Shown: piece after piece, positions 9,132 to 17,967 of the stretch
Numbering within the stretch: position 1 is the first letter of the stretch
Layout: each line of letters opens with the position of its first letter
DNA from: Butyrivibrio hungatei
GTDB taxonomy: Bacteria; Bacillota; Clostridia; Lachnospirales; Lachnospiraceae
Reading direction: 5' to 3'
DNA length: 63,486 nt
Assembly (NCBI RefSeq): GCF_900101605.1
Contig: NZ_FMUR01000020.1
Coordinates: 1-63,486 of the forward strand
Program-made: the position numbers and the translations under genes
Notes under the pieces: generated by a model
The model's input: the letters and a program-made list of their open reading frames with translations, nothing else
Databases searched by the model: none
What the model was told of the DNA's origin: nothing

Positions 9132-9593
9132 TTATCTTCTCTTTTCTTCCTTCGCAATCCGCTCCTGTTCCAAACCCTGTTCGATGAAGTGCTCCAGAAG
9201 CGCATCGCCGTCAGGGCCGATTTCAATCTGGAGATCGACGTTGTTGATGTAGTAAGTGTAAGCGTTGAATTCTTTGGTGTTTCCTTTGTAGGTCTTAAGT
9301 GCTTCGATCTCTTCCTCGGCCTCACTCGTCAGCGGGACCGTATCAAGTGCAACGGGATAGCATCTTTTACACGGTTTATATCCGTCATCTATTGCTTCCT
9401 GTAGCGTGATCGAAACGCAACTTTTGCGAAGACTGTTGCAGTCCTTGCTATGATAGCAATCTCCCGTCTTGGTAACATATACGGTCGTGTCACTGCTTGC
9501 GCCTGCAGCAACAATCCCGATACTCTCCGTTGTCACCGTCACTGCCATCACAATAAATGCTGCGAACAATGCAAAAGTTCTTTTTACCGACAT
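9132..9593 (-). CDS. Secreted protein with one YH/Cys motif repeat
   Basis: A 153-residue exported protein: signal peptide (RTFALFAAFIVMAV), then VYVTKTGDCYHSKDC...LQEAIDDGY, ending in the pair PCKRCYP. This YHxxxC/CxxC module is common as a surface-protein appendage in Gram-positive bacteria and looks like a zinc site, though that is inference. A C-terminal region ALKTYKGNTKEFNAYTYYIN followed by EHFIEQG is shared with the paralogue ending at 35952, which carries two copies of the Cys module. I start at the ATG with AGGAA upstream rather than the preceding TTG. Function unknown. Confidence 0.75.
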   Translation of the reverse strand: MSVKRTFALFAAFIVMAVTVTTESIGIVAAGASSDTTVYVTKTGDCYHSKDCNSLRKSCVSITLQEAIDDGYKPCKRCYPVALDTVPLTSEAEEEIEALKTYKGNTKEFNAYTYYINNVDLQIEIGPDGDALLEHFIEQGLEQERIAKEEKRR

Positions 9594-9722
9594 CAAAGTT
9601 CCTATTCCTCACTTCCTACAAATTATGTAATTGCAATTATAATCACTGACGCCCGCAAATGAAACAAACTCGGAATTAAAAGAAAGTAAAATAAAAACGG
9701 ATATTCATTAAAAAAGTATAGA

Positions 9723-9775
9723 AAAAATGCATCTCAAATGCTTATCTCTCCCGTAGCATTTGAAATGCATTTTTC
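9723..9775. terminator. Long hairpin, orphan terminator
   Basis: A near-perfect 20-bp inverted repeat (AATGCATCTCAAATGCT with AGCATTTGAAATGCATT) bounded by A- and T-runs. No intact gene ends into it. The only coding trace next to it is the short fragment at 9795-9869, which suggests a deleted minus-strand gene whose terminator remains. Confidence 0.7.
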
Positions 9776-9794
9776 CATAACTCTTTCCTTTGCG

Positions 9795-9869
9795 TTACGC
9801 CTCCGCCTTACCCTTTATTATATAATGAGGCGGACCATCCATATCCGCATACGGCACAGGATGTACCCT
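9795..9869 (-). pseudogene. C-terminal remnant resembling a GPP-motif peptide
   Basis: The minus strand reads RVHPVPYADMDGPP then HYIIKGKAEA and a stop, 20 bases before the orphan hairpin; an in-frame TAG precedes it. The ending resembles the C-terminus of radical-SAM-associated lipoproteins (a Y..GPP/GTP followed by an IKG-type tail) and, loosely, the VYGPP tail of the peptide at 7670. Upstream of it, 9900-9965 repeats the promoter-side sequence found at 9615-9690. I read this as the tail of a lost gene; chance is possible. Confidence 0.3.
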
Positions 9870-10020
9870 CTATCCACTGCATGCCGGAGCGTCATTTGGA
9901 TTATGTAATTACAATTATATATGTTCGCAATCACAATTGGAACAAACTTGGCGTAAAAAGAATATAAATTAAAAAGGAAGAGTTTTAAAATCTTCAGGTA
10001 TTATTTAAAATTTTTATCCG

Positions 10021-10509
10021 TCACTGATTAAGCGCAACACAGAATCCATTTATCTGCGCCATTTTCTCTGCGCTCTGAGCGGTTTTTGGATCTATGAAAA
10101 TTGAAGTTGCCTCAAATCCCGGTATCTCAAGGAACTTGGCAAGTTTACCGATAGCTTTTTCTCCGCCCGATCCGGTCATGCATGCATATGCAGAAAATCT
10201 TTTTCCGGCAAGGCTCTTTCTGTTGTCTTCTATAAAAGTACGAAGCGGCGGTGTGAACGTTCCCGCCCACACAGGAAATCCAAAGACGATGCGGTCATAC
10301 TTGGAAAAGTCAACTGTGTACTCTTCAAGCTCAGGCTTCTCCGCCATGAGCGCACTCTTGCCGCCCCAGAAGAACTTTGCAAATCCCTTGTCGTTATAGG
10401 CTTTCTTCGGTATAAGCCTAAGCGTATCGGAATCTACCTTTTCTTTTACCAGATCTGCAACGAACTGCGTGTTTCCTTCCATTGAGTAGTAAACTATCAG
10501 TGTCTTCAT
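10021..10509 (-). CDS. Flavodoxin-family protein
   Basis: A 162-residue cytosolic flavodoxin-like protein. LIVYYSMEGNTQFVADLV at residues 3-20 is the FMN phosphate-binding loop (S-x-E-G-N-T), and VFGFPVWAGTFTPPLRTF near 77-94 is the second flavin-contacting loop. Such proteins act as electron carriers or quinone/dialkyl reductases. I chose the ATG with AGGGAGG just upstream rather than a start six codons earlier. It lies beside the ATPase gene on the same strand but probably has its own function. Confidence 0.88.
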   Translation of the reverse strand: MKTLIVYYSMEGNTQFVADLVKEKVDSDTLRLIPKKAYNDKGFAKFFWGGKSALMAEKPELEEYTVDFSKYDRIVFGFPVWAGTFTPPLRTFIEDNRKSLAGKRFSAYACMTGSGGEKAIGKLAKFLEIPGFEATSIFIDPKTAQSAEKMAQINGFCVALNQ

Positions 10510-10536
10510 GTAACCTCCCTCTCTCATAAATTGTCA

Positions 10537-11961
10537 TTAATTGAATAAATCTTCCATGCGCACTTCTTTTCCTATGTAATTACTATACATATTCTTTTTC
10601 ACACCATATGTTGTAATCATGGTAATTATGATAGTATCAGTGTTTTTAGTAGCTTTTCTGAAAACTTCAACCTTGTTTTTCAGCGCAAGATCATACGCTT
10701 TATCTATCTCATACTCACGCACCGAAAACTTAATCTCGCACAAGTTTATCACCCTGTCGCGCCTTTCTATAATAAGATCGATCTGCGCTCCTTTTTCATT
10801 ATCATCACCTTGTTTATTCCACGTTGATACCTCAGTGAGAACACCCGATATTCCCAGAGTTTGCTTTATCTGATTTATATGGTCTTTGCAAACCTGTTCG
10901 TAAGTTAATCCCGACCATGCGCGTCTTGCAGGATTATCATTCATATTACTCCAAAAATGCTCGTCTTTGCCGTAATTATCCCTGATAAATTTGAAATAGA
11001 ACAGCGAATAGTAGTCCGACAACTGATAACGCATTCCTCGTTTTTTATTCCCATACGCCTTGTTTGCTCTTATAAAACCGCATTTTTCAAGATTCGACAG
11101 CATCTTTGTCAACACACCATTTGAGGGCAATCCTGTTTTCTTAACCAGTTCTTCTCTGGAAAGGCCACTCCTCTTCTCACTCAAAGCTTCCGCAACCTTT
11201 ATATACTGTTCACTATTAGAAAACAAGGTATGATACAGATGCTCAAATTCATTCCATAACTCCGCTCTTTTTCCAAAGAATATATCATCTATATTTTCAT
11301 TTAAAGTCTTTTTACTGTCTAAAAGCCTTAAATAGAACGGAATCCCTCCCATAATCATATAAACCTGCACAATATCATATCTTGACCAAAAAATATTTCT
11401 AGAGTTGAGATACATCTCCGTATGTCTAATGTCAAAAGGTTCCAAGAACAACCTACACGTTTGCCTATTAAATAAACCACCTTTATTCTCATCTAATTTT
11501 TCAACCATCCAAGAAGTTGCCGAACCGCATACAATAAATACCAGATTCTTTCTGGTTGATCCCCACGAATTCCAGAACCATTCAAATGCATCCAAAAATC
11601 CGGAGTTTATCTTGTCCATCCATGGAAGCTCATCAAAGAAAACCACTTGTTTTTTCTTTGAATCTAAGGACTCAAGGTGATTTCTAAGCGCAAAAAAAGC
11701 CTCTGTCCAGTCTTTGGGGACATCATGCTTTTTATGTGATACATTATTTAATTCCAAAATGAAGTTCTTTAACTGTTCTCGATTCTTTTGATTTTCCGAT
11801 CCCGTAAACTTGAACGCAAATGAATTATCATAATACTCATTTATAAGAAAGGTTTTTCCAACCCTTCTTCTGCCATACACTATTATCAATTGCGCTTCTT
11901 TTTCAGACATTGCCCTATCCAAGCGCTTTATCTCATTTTCACGTCCTATAAGATTTTCCAC
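10537..11961 (-). CDS. AAA ATPase of the archaeal-type/DUF234 family
   Basis: A 474-residue protein. The N-terminal ATPase has Walker A VYGRRRVGKTF near residues 29-39 and Walker B VVFFDELPW near 106-114. A winged-helix segment (LSREELVKKTGLPSNGVLTKML) follows near 270-292, and the C-terminal region is the DUF234/PD-(D/E)xK-like fold with IDLIIERRDRVINLCEIKFS. These ATPases are widespread in Clostridia and Bacteroides, of unknown function; the C-terminus resembles a nuclease of the restriction-like fold. The promoter region carries four copies of a repeat in two inverted pairs, which may be its own operator. Two relatives lie at 55660-57081 and 59201-60433. Confidence 0.85.
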   Translation of the reverse strand: MENLIGRENEIKRLDRAMSEKEAQLIIVYGRRRVGKTFLINEYYDNSFAFKFTGSENQKNREQLKNFILELNNVSHKKHDVPKDWTEAFFALRNHLESLDSKKKQVVFFDELPWMDKINSGFLDAFEWFWNSWGSTRKNLVFIVCGSATSWMVEKLDENKGGLFNRQTCRLFLEPFDIRHTEMYLNSRNIFWSRYDIVQVYMIMGGIPFYLRLLDSKKTLNENIDDIFFGKRAELWNEFEHLYHTLFSNSEQYIKVAEALSEKRSGLSREELVKKTGLPSNGVLTKMLSNLEKCGFIRANKAYGNKKRGMRYQLSDYYSLFYFKFIRDNYGKDEHFWSNMNDNPARRAWSGLTYEQVCKDHINQIKQTLGISGVLTEVSTWNKQGDDNEKGAQIDLIIERRDRVINLCEIKFSVREYEIDKAYDLALKNKVEVFRKATKNTDTIIITMITTYGVKKNMYSNYIGKEVRMEDLFN

Positions 11962-11989
11962 AGCGACCTCCCGAACAGTTTTTATCTTT

Positions 11990-12078
11990 ATCTATGATTT
12001 TAATGACGATAAAGACAAAAGTCAAATCGACTTTTATCTTTATCTCTATTTTTTATTGACATAAAGATAAAAGTCGTC
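11990..12078 (-). repeat. Four-copy inverted repeat array upstream of the ATPase gene
   Basis: Read on the gene strand, AGATAAAGATAAAAGTC and its variants occur four times, alternating in orientation: CGACTTTTATCTTTAT, AGATAAAGATAAAAGTC, GACTTTTGTCTTTATC and AGATAAAGATAAAAACT. The last copy ends about 15 bases before the ribosome site. Two nested palindromes overlapping the likely promoter are best explained as an operator, probably autoregulatory because the product carries a winged helix. Confidence 0.75.
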
Positions 12079-12101
12079 GAATATTTACCTGCTTCTGTCT
12101 C

Positions 12102-12554
12102 TCAGAATTTAAGATTATCTCCAAGCACCTGTGCTTTGCTCGCAAAGAATGAAAACTCTCCACTATCCAGAAGATTTCCGTTATCGTCGGTAACTCTGAT
12201 ATCAAATACCAGGATGTGCTTACCTGTCTTGAGCTTCATGCACTCACAGTAGATATACTCTGTGTTTACTGCAGGAAGCAGGAAGTTCAGATTTGCGGAA
12301 ACGGTTGTAACATAATGTCCGCTCATGCTTCCCGTCGCGCCTGCCATTGCATCAACAAAAGACAAAAGCGCTCCGCCGTGAATACTTCCGTATGTGTTAT
12401 GTAATCTGGAATCAGCCTTGATCCTTGCTTTGCTGTAGGTAGCGCTAAGCTCCAATACTTCAAAACCTATGAATTTATTATACTCATTTGCATATAATTC
12501 AGGAATTATCTTTTCCCTCATTGCATTTTCTTTTTCTGTGTGTGTTGGTCTCAT
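12102..12554 (-). CDS. PaaI-family hotdog thioesterase
   Basis: A 150-residue single hotdog-fold enzyme. The catalytic/binding stretch NTYGSIHGGALLSFVDAMAG near residues 53-72 is the PaaI/YbgC-like HGG motif with the downstream acidic residue D69. These enzymes hydrolyse acyl- or phenylacetyl-CoA-type thioesters as tetramers in the cytosol; the substrate is not deducible. The start has AGGAG seven bases upstream. It follows the small HTH gene by 18 bp on the same strand and is probably in the same transcript as the nucleoside phosphorylase. Confidence 0.88.
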   Translation of the reverse strand: MRPTHTEKENAMREKIIPELYANEYNKFIGFEVLELSATYSKARIKADSRLHNTYGSIHGGALLSFVDAMAGATGSMSGHYVTTVSANLNFLLPAVNTEYIYCECMKLKTGKHILVFDIRVTDDNGNLLDSGEFSFFASKAQVLGDNLKF

Positions 12555-12572
12555 TTTGGTACTCCTTCTTTC

Positions 12573-12968
12573 CTATTGCTTAGCATCCGCATACTCTTTG
12601 TATCTTCTTAAAAAAGTCGATTTACTTATTCCAAGCATTTTGGATGCCTCTGCGCTTTTTATTTTTTTAGCCGAATAATCCAAGAATATATCTTGCGCGG
12701 CTAGTTTGTCTATCCTTATTCTTCCTCTGCCCTTATAATTGCCTTTCTTAGCCGAAGCGGCAATTCCTGCATTTCTGCGAGAATCATGGAATCTTCGTTC
12801 TGTACTATATATTGCCATCAATAACTCAAAGTACTGTTTTCTGTTTTTATCATCCACTTTAAATTCCGGTGTTAGCACAGTATCTCCATAACATATAGCA
12901 TCTAACATTTTTCTGCATATAACCGCTTTTTTGTTCCAAATATCTGTATATTCATTTCTTTTCCTCAC
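12573..12968 (-). CDS. Small protein with resolvase-type C-terminal HTH
   Basis: A 131-residue basic protein. The C-terminal half (RRNAGIAASAKKGNYKGRGR, then IKSAEASKMLGISKSTFLRR) matches the linker and Hin-type helix-turn-helix of serine recombinases. The N-terminal half is helical and lacks the resolvase catalytic serine region (YxRVS), so it is either a recombinase remnant turned into a DNA-binding protein or a dedicated regulator. Its start overlaps the stop of the upstream phosphorylase gene by four bases, indicating translational coupling. Confidence 0.6.
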   Translation of the reverse strand: MRKRNEYTDIWNKKAVICRKMLDAICYGDTVLTPEFKVDDKNRKQYFELLMAIYSTERRFHDSRRNAGIAASAKKGNYKGRGRIRIDKLAAQDIFLDYSAKKIKSAEASKMLGISKSTFLRRYKEYADAKQ

Positions 12969-13732
12969 TTATAACTTCTTAATATGTCCAGTCCCAGCAA
13001 AAGAGCTTTCTCGTGCGAATCCATTCCGAAATCGCGAAGATCGTATTCATGCACATTCGCAAGTGAATCTGCGGTAAACAGGAACTGTCCAAACTTTGCT
13101 CCACGCTTTCTGCAGCAGGCCGCGAGCGCCGAGCACTCCATCTCGACTACAGAACAGCCTTCTTCCAAGCGGTACTTCACCATATCTTTTGTCTCCCTGA
13201 AAAAGCCGTCGGTAGACCAGGTTGTGCAGGTCACAAAAGGAAGGTTGTGGGATTTGAAGCAGTTCTCGATAACTGATATCGGCTCTTCATCAAGCTCTAT
13301 ATATCTTGAAGCAGGCAGATACTGATACGATGTGCCTTCGCCGCGAAGTGCTCTTGTCGGAACAAGAAACGCATTCTCGGGTATATCAGCCAAAACTCCG
13401 CATGAACCGACCGCGATTACTTTTTTACACCCGCAATTAACAAGAAAATCCATCAGCCCCGTTGCGGCAGGAGCGCCAATTGTCGGCTGGACAAGGCAAA
13501 TATCCTCTTCTTCCTCATGCAATATATAAACGTTCACGTTATGTGAGACGGTGATGTATTCATTTGCAATTTCCGCATCATGCTCTTTTGCATAATTATG
13601 TACAACATCCCCAAGGAAAGCAAACAAGCACTTCTCCGGAAGCTTTAAGTCCTCATTACCATGATTCGGCGTAATAACTTCCAACGAACTGTCATCATAT
13701 TCAAGTATAGGTATCTCGTTTTTTATAATCAT
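12965..13732 (-). CDS. Nucleoside phosphorylase (PNP/UDP family)
   Basis: A 255-residue phosphorylase-superfamily enzyme. Family signatures are VQPTIGAPAATGLMDFL near 82-98, VIAVGSCGVLADIP near 106-119 (the GSCG phosphate-site region), and VVEMECSALAACC near 196-208, which carries the ribose-binding Glu-Met-Glu. The C-terminal TADSLANVHEYD positions the base-contacting Asp. It would cleave a purine or uridine nucleoside with phosphate to free base and ribose-1-phosphate in salvage; substrate choice is unclear. It heads a three-gene unit with the HTH protein and thioesterase. Confidence 0.85.
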   Translation of the reverse strand: MIIKNEIPILEYDDSSLEVITPNHGNEDLKLPEKCLFAFLGDVVHNYAKEHDAEIANEYITVSHNVNVYILHEEEEDICLVQPTIGAPAATGLMDFLVNCGCKKVIAVGSCGVLADIPENAFLVPTRALRGEGTSYQYLPASRYIELDEEPISVIENCFKSHNLPFVTCTTWSTDGFFRETKDMVKYRLEEGCSVVEMECSALAACCRKRGAKFGQFLFTADSLANVHEYDLRDFGMDSHEKALLLGLDILRSYK

Positions 13733-13961
13733 ATTGTCTCTCCTTATAATGTCAATTTACTTAATATAAATACTAACTTCTTTTTACGTCAATAAGGCTT
13801 CTAAAAATTTGATAAAAAATCTATAAATATGCATTATTTTGTTTATTTTCATTGTAAAATTGAAATTGACCCCTTTATTGAGATTATTTCTTTTTTTCAT
13901 TTATTTAATAGTAATTTACTATCAAATAAAAAAGTTTTCTTGATTTTTCAAGGAGGTATCT

Positions 13962-16007
13962 ATGGCGGCGAAATCTAATGTTAGTAGCAAAAATGCAAGC
14001 AGTAACATCAGTTTCAAAGACAGCATCAAGACAAAACTGGTCTCAATCTTACTGGCAGTTGCAGCAGTTCCTCTCACAATTGCCGTAATCGTAAGCTACC
14101 AGACTTCCACAACCAAGGCAAAGAATGACGCATTGAACCTTCTAAGTTCAGATGCAAAAGTGGTCGAAGGGAAGTTTTCCACCATTGTACAGCAAAATGT
14201 CATAGCTCTTGAGACCTGCGCTTCAGCGCAAAGCACCATAGATTATCTTAAAACATTTAACCAGAGCGGCGCCGACAAAAAGAGAGAGCTGATACTGGCA
14301 CAAATGGATGCCATCAATACAAATATCAATGACGGCAACAAAAACTGTATCCTTTCCATCTCAACCGGAGATCAGCTTATCAGAACCGACCGCAAGGATT
14401 TCACAAATATCGCTGACAGAGCGTATTTCCAAGAATGTTGGGCCAACAAAGCAATCGCCGTTTCTGAGATTGTCATAAGTAAAGCGGCAGGAAACAGGAT
14501 TGTTATCATCATTGTTCCCGTTATCGATCCCTCTTCCGGTGAAATGATAGGTTCACTGCAGCGAAGCTTTGACCTTGCCGTTCTTCACGAATTCCTTGCA
14601 GATAACGTTAAGAACGGATATATCCTTGATAAAGCCGGAACGGTTGCCGCACATTCACAGTTTGAGATCACACCTGAAGATGAACCCATCGTGCACACAG
14701 ATGAAGAATATATGACTTCCACTCTTTCCGCCAACACTTTTAACAGCGTCATAGACGGAAAGCCCACTTATACATCATGGATAAAAGAGCCCACTACAGG
14801 CTTTGTTGTTGCAGTATCCGAAACAAACTCCGAGATAATGGGACCCGCCATCCGCTCAGCACTTACCGTTATCATAATAGGAATCATTCTCCTTGTAATT
14901 GCAATAATCCTTTCACTTATGATGGCAAAGAGCTTTACGGATCCCATTGCCGCAGTAAACACATCTCTCGGCGCACTCGCAGACGGACGATTTGTTAAAG
15001 TTGAAAAGTTTGATAAAAGAAATGATGAATTCGGTACCATTTCAAAGGCTACCAATTCAGTTATAGGAACTCTCGATGAGATTGTCGGTCATATAAAAGA
15101 ATCCGCATCAAGCGTCGGCGTTTCATCAGAAGAGCTTTCCGATATGGCTAATCAGATATCGCAGACAGCCGAAGACGTTTCCAATGCGGTTCAGGAGATC
15201 GCAACGGGCGCAACACAGCAGGCTGATGAGATTCAGAGCGCTACAGATAACGTGGGACGAATCGGTGACGCAGTCAATGATGTGCAGAATTCAACGAATA
15301 ACCTTTCGGGACTTGCCGGCAAGATGAAAGAGGCATCCGAGGTATCAAGCAAGTCGCTCACATTGCTTCAGACTTCATCTGTTGAGATGACTTCCAAGAT
15401 AGATGACATTGCCAAGACCATTCAGGCAACTCAGGACGCCGTTGACAATATCAGCGAAAAAGTTGAAGGAATCACATCTATCGCAACACAGACAAACCTC
15501 CTTTCACTCAATGCTTCGATCGAAGCTGCAAGAGCCGGAGAAGCCGGAAAAGGATTTGCGGTTGTTGCCGAAGAGATTGGAAAACTCGCCGATGATTCAA
15601 AGGCGATGGCAGATGATATAATGCGTGAAATGAGTACGCTCCTTGAGCAGAGTAAAGCTGCAGTAGCTGCTGCCGAGGATGTCAAGAGCGGAAACAATGA
15701 ACAGCAGATAGCGATAGGCGAAACTCTCGATGCCGTAAACGGAATGCTTCAGGATATCGGAAGTACCGTAGGCGGCGTACAGAATATATCAAACGGAGCA
15801 GACACCTGTGCAACATCCAAGAATGCCGTAGTAGATACCATGAGTGCTCTTTCGGCAATATCCGAAGAAAACGCCGCTTCTTCAGAAGAGACCGGAGCCT
15901 CCATGCAGGAACTTTCCGCCACGGTTACAACTCTCGCCTGCTCTGCAGACAATCTGAAAGATATCGCCGAACAGCTCAATGAAGAAATGAAATTCTTTAA
16001 ATCATAA
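13962..16007 (+). CDS. Methyl-accepting chemotaxis protein
   Basis: A 681-residue receptor. TM1 is at about 27-46, a large extracytoplasmic sensor of dCache type spans 47-298 ([20 protein letters not shown] and [17 protein letters not shown] are typical), and TM2 is at about 300-322. A HAMP linker follows, then the coiled-coil signalling domain with hairpin tip [20 protein letters not shown] near 505-525 and [12 protein letters not shown]. dCache domains bind amino acids or other small metabolites; the ligand is unknown. It is monocistronic, with AAGGAGG ahead of the ATG and a terminator directly after the stop. Confidence 0.93.
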   Translation: MAAKSNVSSKNASSNISFKDSIKTKLVSILLAVAAVPLTIAVIVSYQTSTTKAKNDALNLLSSDAKVVEGKFSTIVQQNVIALETCASAQSTIDYLKTFNQSGADKKRELILAQMDAINTNINDGNKNCILSISTGDQLIRTDRKDFTNIADRAYFQECWANKAIAVSEIVISKAAGNRIVIIIVPVIDPSSGEMIGSLQRSFDLAVLHEFLADNVKNGYILDKAGTVAAHSQFEITPEDEPIVHTDEEYMTSTLSANTFNSVIDGKPTYTSWIKEPTTGFVVAVSETNSEIMGPAIRSALTVIIIGIILLVIAIILSLMMAKSFTDPIAAVNTSLGALADGRFVKVEKFDKRNDEFGTISKATNSVIGTLDEIVGHIKESASSVGVSSEELSDMANQISQTAEDVSNAVQEIATGATQQADEIQSATDNVGRIGDAVNDVQNSTNNLSGLAGKMKEASEVSSKSLTLLQTSSVEMTSKIDDIAKTIQATQDAVDNISEKVEGITSIATQTNLLSLNASIEAARAGEAGKGFAVVAEEIGKLADDSKAMADDIMREMSTLLEQSKAAVAAAEDVKSGNNEQQIAIGETLDAVNGMLQDIGSTVGGVQNISNGADTCATSKNAVVDTMSALSAISEENAASSEETGASMQELSATVTTLACSADNLKDIAEQLNEEMKFFKS

Positions 16008-16013
16008 ATCTTT

Positions 16014-16047
16014 AGATAGAGAGACGCCCAAAAAGCGTCTCTCTATT
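16014..16047. terminator. Intrinsic terminator of the chemoreceptor gene
   Basis: AGAGAGACGC and GCGTCTCTCT form a perfect ten-base stem around a short A-rich loop, followed by T-rich sequence. It overlaps the last codons of the convergent small membrane ORF. Confidence 0.9.
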
Positions 16048-16321
16048 TAAAATATGTTACAGATATCCAGATAATATTCTTGACAATAAAATCCCAGATA
16101 ACTCTGAAAAGTATCTTATTATGAATAACGTCTTTTATATATGGAAACAAAAAAAGTCCGATTGCCATCCAAACAAGGCAAAATATAATATAACAGACAC
16201 AAATTTTTTTTAGAAAGAATGAAAAAAAGTCTTTAATTAGCCGCATACTTTTGATATAATCAATCCACTGCACTTTTTTAACTAAATATAGAACAATTGG
16301 GAAATAGAAAGAATTTTCCAT
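16043..16321 (-). CDS. Possible small membrane protein
   Basis: A 92-residue ORF with one strong hydrophobic helix (CVCYIIFCLVWMAIGLFLFP, near 41-60) and amphipathic, aromatic flanks. I recognise no family. Its C-terminus runs into the chemoreceptor terminator. The region is AT-rich, no clear Shine-Dalgarno is visible, and the ORF could be fortuitous. Confidence 0.35.
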   Translation of the reverse strand: MENSFYFPIVLYLVKKVQWIDYIKSMRLIKDFFSFFLKKICVCYIIFCLVWMAIGLFLFPYIKDVIHNKILFRVIWDFIVKNIIWISVTYFK

Positions 16322-16424
16322 TAAAATATGAGAGAAAAAAAGAAAGGACTTCCCGTCCGTATTGCGCGCCCACGCAATACAAACGGTACATCCTCTCTGA
16401 TTTCATGCAATAAACAAGATTATG

Positions 16425-16679
16425 TTAAGCGCATTTTCTTGCTCTTGCATTTACGTTAAGCACGATGATGTCCTCCATAGAAACTTCAAAGATCATTGCA
16501 AGCGCAATAAGGTTATCAATGGTAGGCATCGCTGCACCATGCTGCCATTTGTAGATTGCCTGTGGAGTTGCAAAACCGAACAAACTCTGCAATTCTTTTA
16601 CAGTCAACCCAGCTGCCTTTCTCAGCCTTGCAATATTTCTCCCTGTAGCCGCCATATCTATGGAAGGCATTGTAATCAT
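16425..16679 (-). CDS. XRE-family HTH regulator
   Basis: An 84-residue single-domain lambda-repressor-like protein. ATGRNIARLRKAAGLTVKEL and then FGFATPQAIYKWQHGAAMPT form the Cro/C1 helix-turn-helix, followed by the dimer helices NLIALAMIFEVSMEDII. The ATG used here has AGGAGG five bases upstream; a GTG 21 bases earlier lies before that site. Target unknown. Confidence 0.82.
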   Translation of the reverse strand: MITMPSIDMAATGRNIARLRKAAGLTVKELQSLFGFATPQAIYKWQHGAAMPTIDNLIALAMIFEVSMEDIIVLNVNARARKCA

Positions 16680-16699
16680 CTCGTCCTCCTGTTCCGGCA

Positions 16700-17391
16700 C
16701 CCTATAATAGGAGCTGGTACTCCCAAGTGGACGCCTTTGGTTATAAAAAAATGAGTATTATTATGTCAATGGATTATGTTTTACAGTTTCTCTGAGTCCA
16801 TGTATGATGTCCTCCTAGTCCGTGTATGTCATAGGTTTCTTTGTTCAATGTATTTCATTTTCCAAAAATGTTTACGATATGATCCGAAGCTTTCCTCTAT
16901 CTAACTCTATTAGAATCAGCACTTCTCTCTCAATATTGGGCTGCTGTTGCGCCACTTTCATAATCATTCCACCTGTCTCAATATTATTATGAATAGTACG
17001 AAAGCTTTTATCTGAACACATCTCCGGTATCAATAACCAGCAACCAAGTTGTTTTAACGCCTTTTCTCTTTCATTGTTTCATTCACACGTATCGTCTGAT
17101 TGAAGTATGACATATATAAAATACGTTTCTGATACAATGTCGGTGCTGTCACAAGGGAACGTAATTACCCGTAATAATTGCTGTGGTTCCTTTGACGCGA
17201 CCGCGATCATATCCACGCCGGTTATGATATTCAGTTGTATAGCCTAAGTCCATGGATAATCACATATCCGTTGTGCCTGTTTTCTTATCTCGTCTTTGAC
17301 TATCCGTGTATAACGAAGGCTTTACCATATCTCCTTTCACCTTGATCATTCAATAAACATTCATTGTTCAATAAAGTAGCATTGAACAGTA
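16700..17391. other. Decayed intergenic DNA
   Basis: About 0.7 kb without a convincing full gene. On the minus strand short coding traces with start signals remain: a 31-codon ORF (16872-16967) behind AGGTGGA, and a 23-codon start fragment behind AAAGGAGAT reading MVKPSLYTDSQRRDKKTG. Together they look like residue of a lost mobile element; I cannot name it. Confidence 0.45.
16872..16967 (-). CDS. Possible 31-residue small ORF
   Basis: The ORF starts with ATG behind AGGTGGA and reads MIMKVAQQQPNIEREVLILI and onward to a TAA. Start signal and amphipathic content are plausible, but nothing identifies a family and the surrounding DNA is decayed, so it may be a gene fragment. Confidence 0.25.
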   Translation of the reverse strand: MIMKVAQQQPNIEREVLILIELDRGKLRIIS

Positions 17392-17471
17392 CACGAGGAG
17401 GGATTCGAACCCACATGCATTTCTGCCTCTGATGTAATAATCAGGTTGCGATACCGTATTCGCAACTCGTG
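17392..17471 (-). tRNA. Unusual or degenerate tRNA-like gene with long variable arm
   Basis: Read on the minus strand: acceptor arms CACGAG/CTCGTG; a D-arm with six pairs TTGCGA/TCGCAA closing the loop ATACGGTA; an anticodon-arm stem CTGAT/ATCAG with only six loop bases (TATTAC); a short extra arm GCA-GAAA-TGC; and a T-arm GTGGG-TTCGAAT-CCCTC with one mismatch. No CCA is encoded. The extra arm suggests class II (Leu/Ser-like), but the six-base loop and absent U33 mean it is not a standard elongator. It could be a decayed mobile-element tRNA. Palindromes flank it on both sides. Confidence 0.5.
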
Positions 17472-17480
17472 CCGAGGAGC

Positions 17481-17520
17481 GTTTTTTGTTGAATAGGAAA
17501 TTTCCTATTCAACAAAAAAC
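17481..17520. repeat. Perfect 40-bp palindrome
   Basis: GTTTTTTGTTGAATAGGAAA is followed directly by its exact reverse complement with no spacer. The central part reads TTGAATAGGAAATTTCCTAT. It lies ten bases beyond the tRNA-like gene and abuts a terminator hairpin. On the other side of the tRNA-like gene, TGTTCAAT/ATTGAACA forms a second inverted repeat (about 17366-17389). Confidence 0.9.
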
Positions 17521-17552
17521 CGCTTGCCTTCATATAAGACAAGCGGTTTGCT
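17518..17552. terminator. Terminator-like hairpin
   Basis: AACCGCTTG and CAAGCGGTT pair around a loop of about 13 bases with A-run and T-run on either side. It lies between the palindrome and the fragment at 17582-17716. Confidence 0.65.
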
Positions 17553-17581
17553 TTTTATGTTTTTATATATGCTTTGATTCT

Positions 17582-17716
17582 TTATTGAATCTCTGCTAAA
17601 ACAACATTTTCTCGCATCTGCTTATACTTATATGAACGCACAAAAGAAAATCCCCACTCGAAGCGTTTAACGAATGATGATTTTTTAAAGGATTTCATAT
17701 TTTTTTTGCAGAACAT
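17582..17716 (-). pseudogene. Short gene-end remnant
   Basis: A 44-codon open frame reading KSFKKSSFVKRFEWGFSFVR and ending MRENVVLAEIQ before a TAA, followed by the terminator at 17518-17552. The ordered composition and adjacent terminator suggest the last part of a lost minus-strand gene. I do not recognise it. Confidence 0.3.
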
Positions 17717-17967
17717 CTGATTAAATGTTGTCACTCTTTGTCTTTTCCTTTCTCAGAGCCTTTTTGCAAGCCCCGTTTCTAGTTTATGAATGTATGATAG
17801 CACCATTTTTCTAAACTGTCATTATACTTCTGGTATAAATCGTTTAAATGTCAGATTATTTCCACTATTTGAGTATATTTGTTACTTGCTTTTTAACAAT
17901 CCAGCTGGTATATATCTATATAAGGGCGGAATTCGCCTATTTGCAATATATATGGAGGAGGAAAAGT

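Noticed and set aside
11990..12078. Repeat array considered as a CRISPR
   Set aside because: Copies alternate in orientation, are separated by short AT-rich gaps rather than equal unique spacers, and lie at a promoter.
17848..17967. Forty-codon N-terminal extension of the pectate lyase
   Set aside because: The extension lies before the strong ribosome site and would place hydrophobic sequence ahead of a normal signal peptide.
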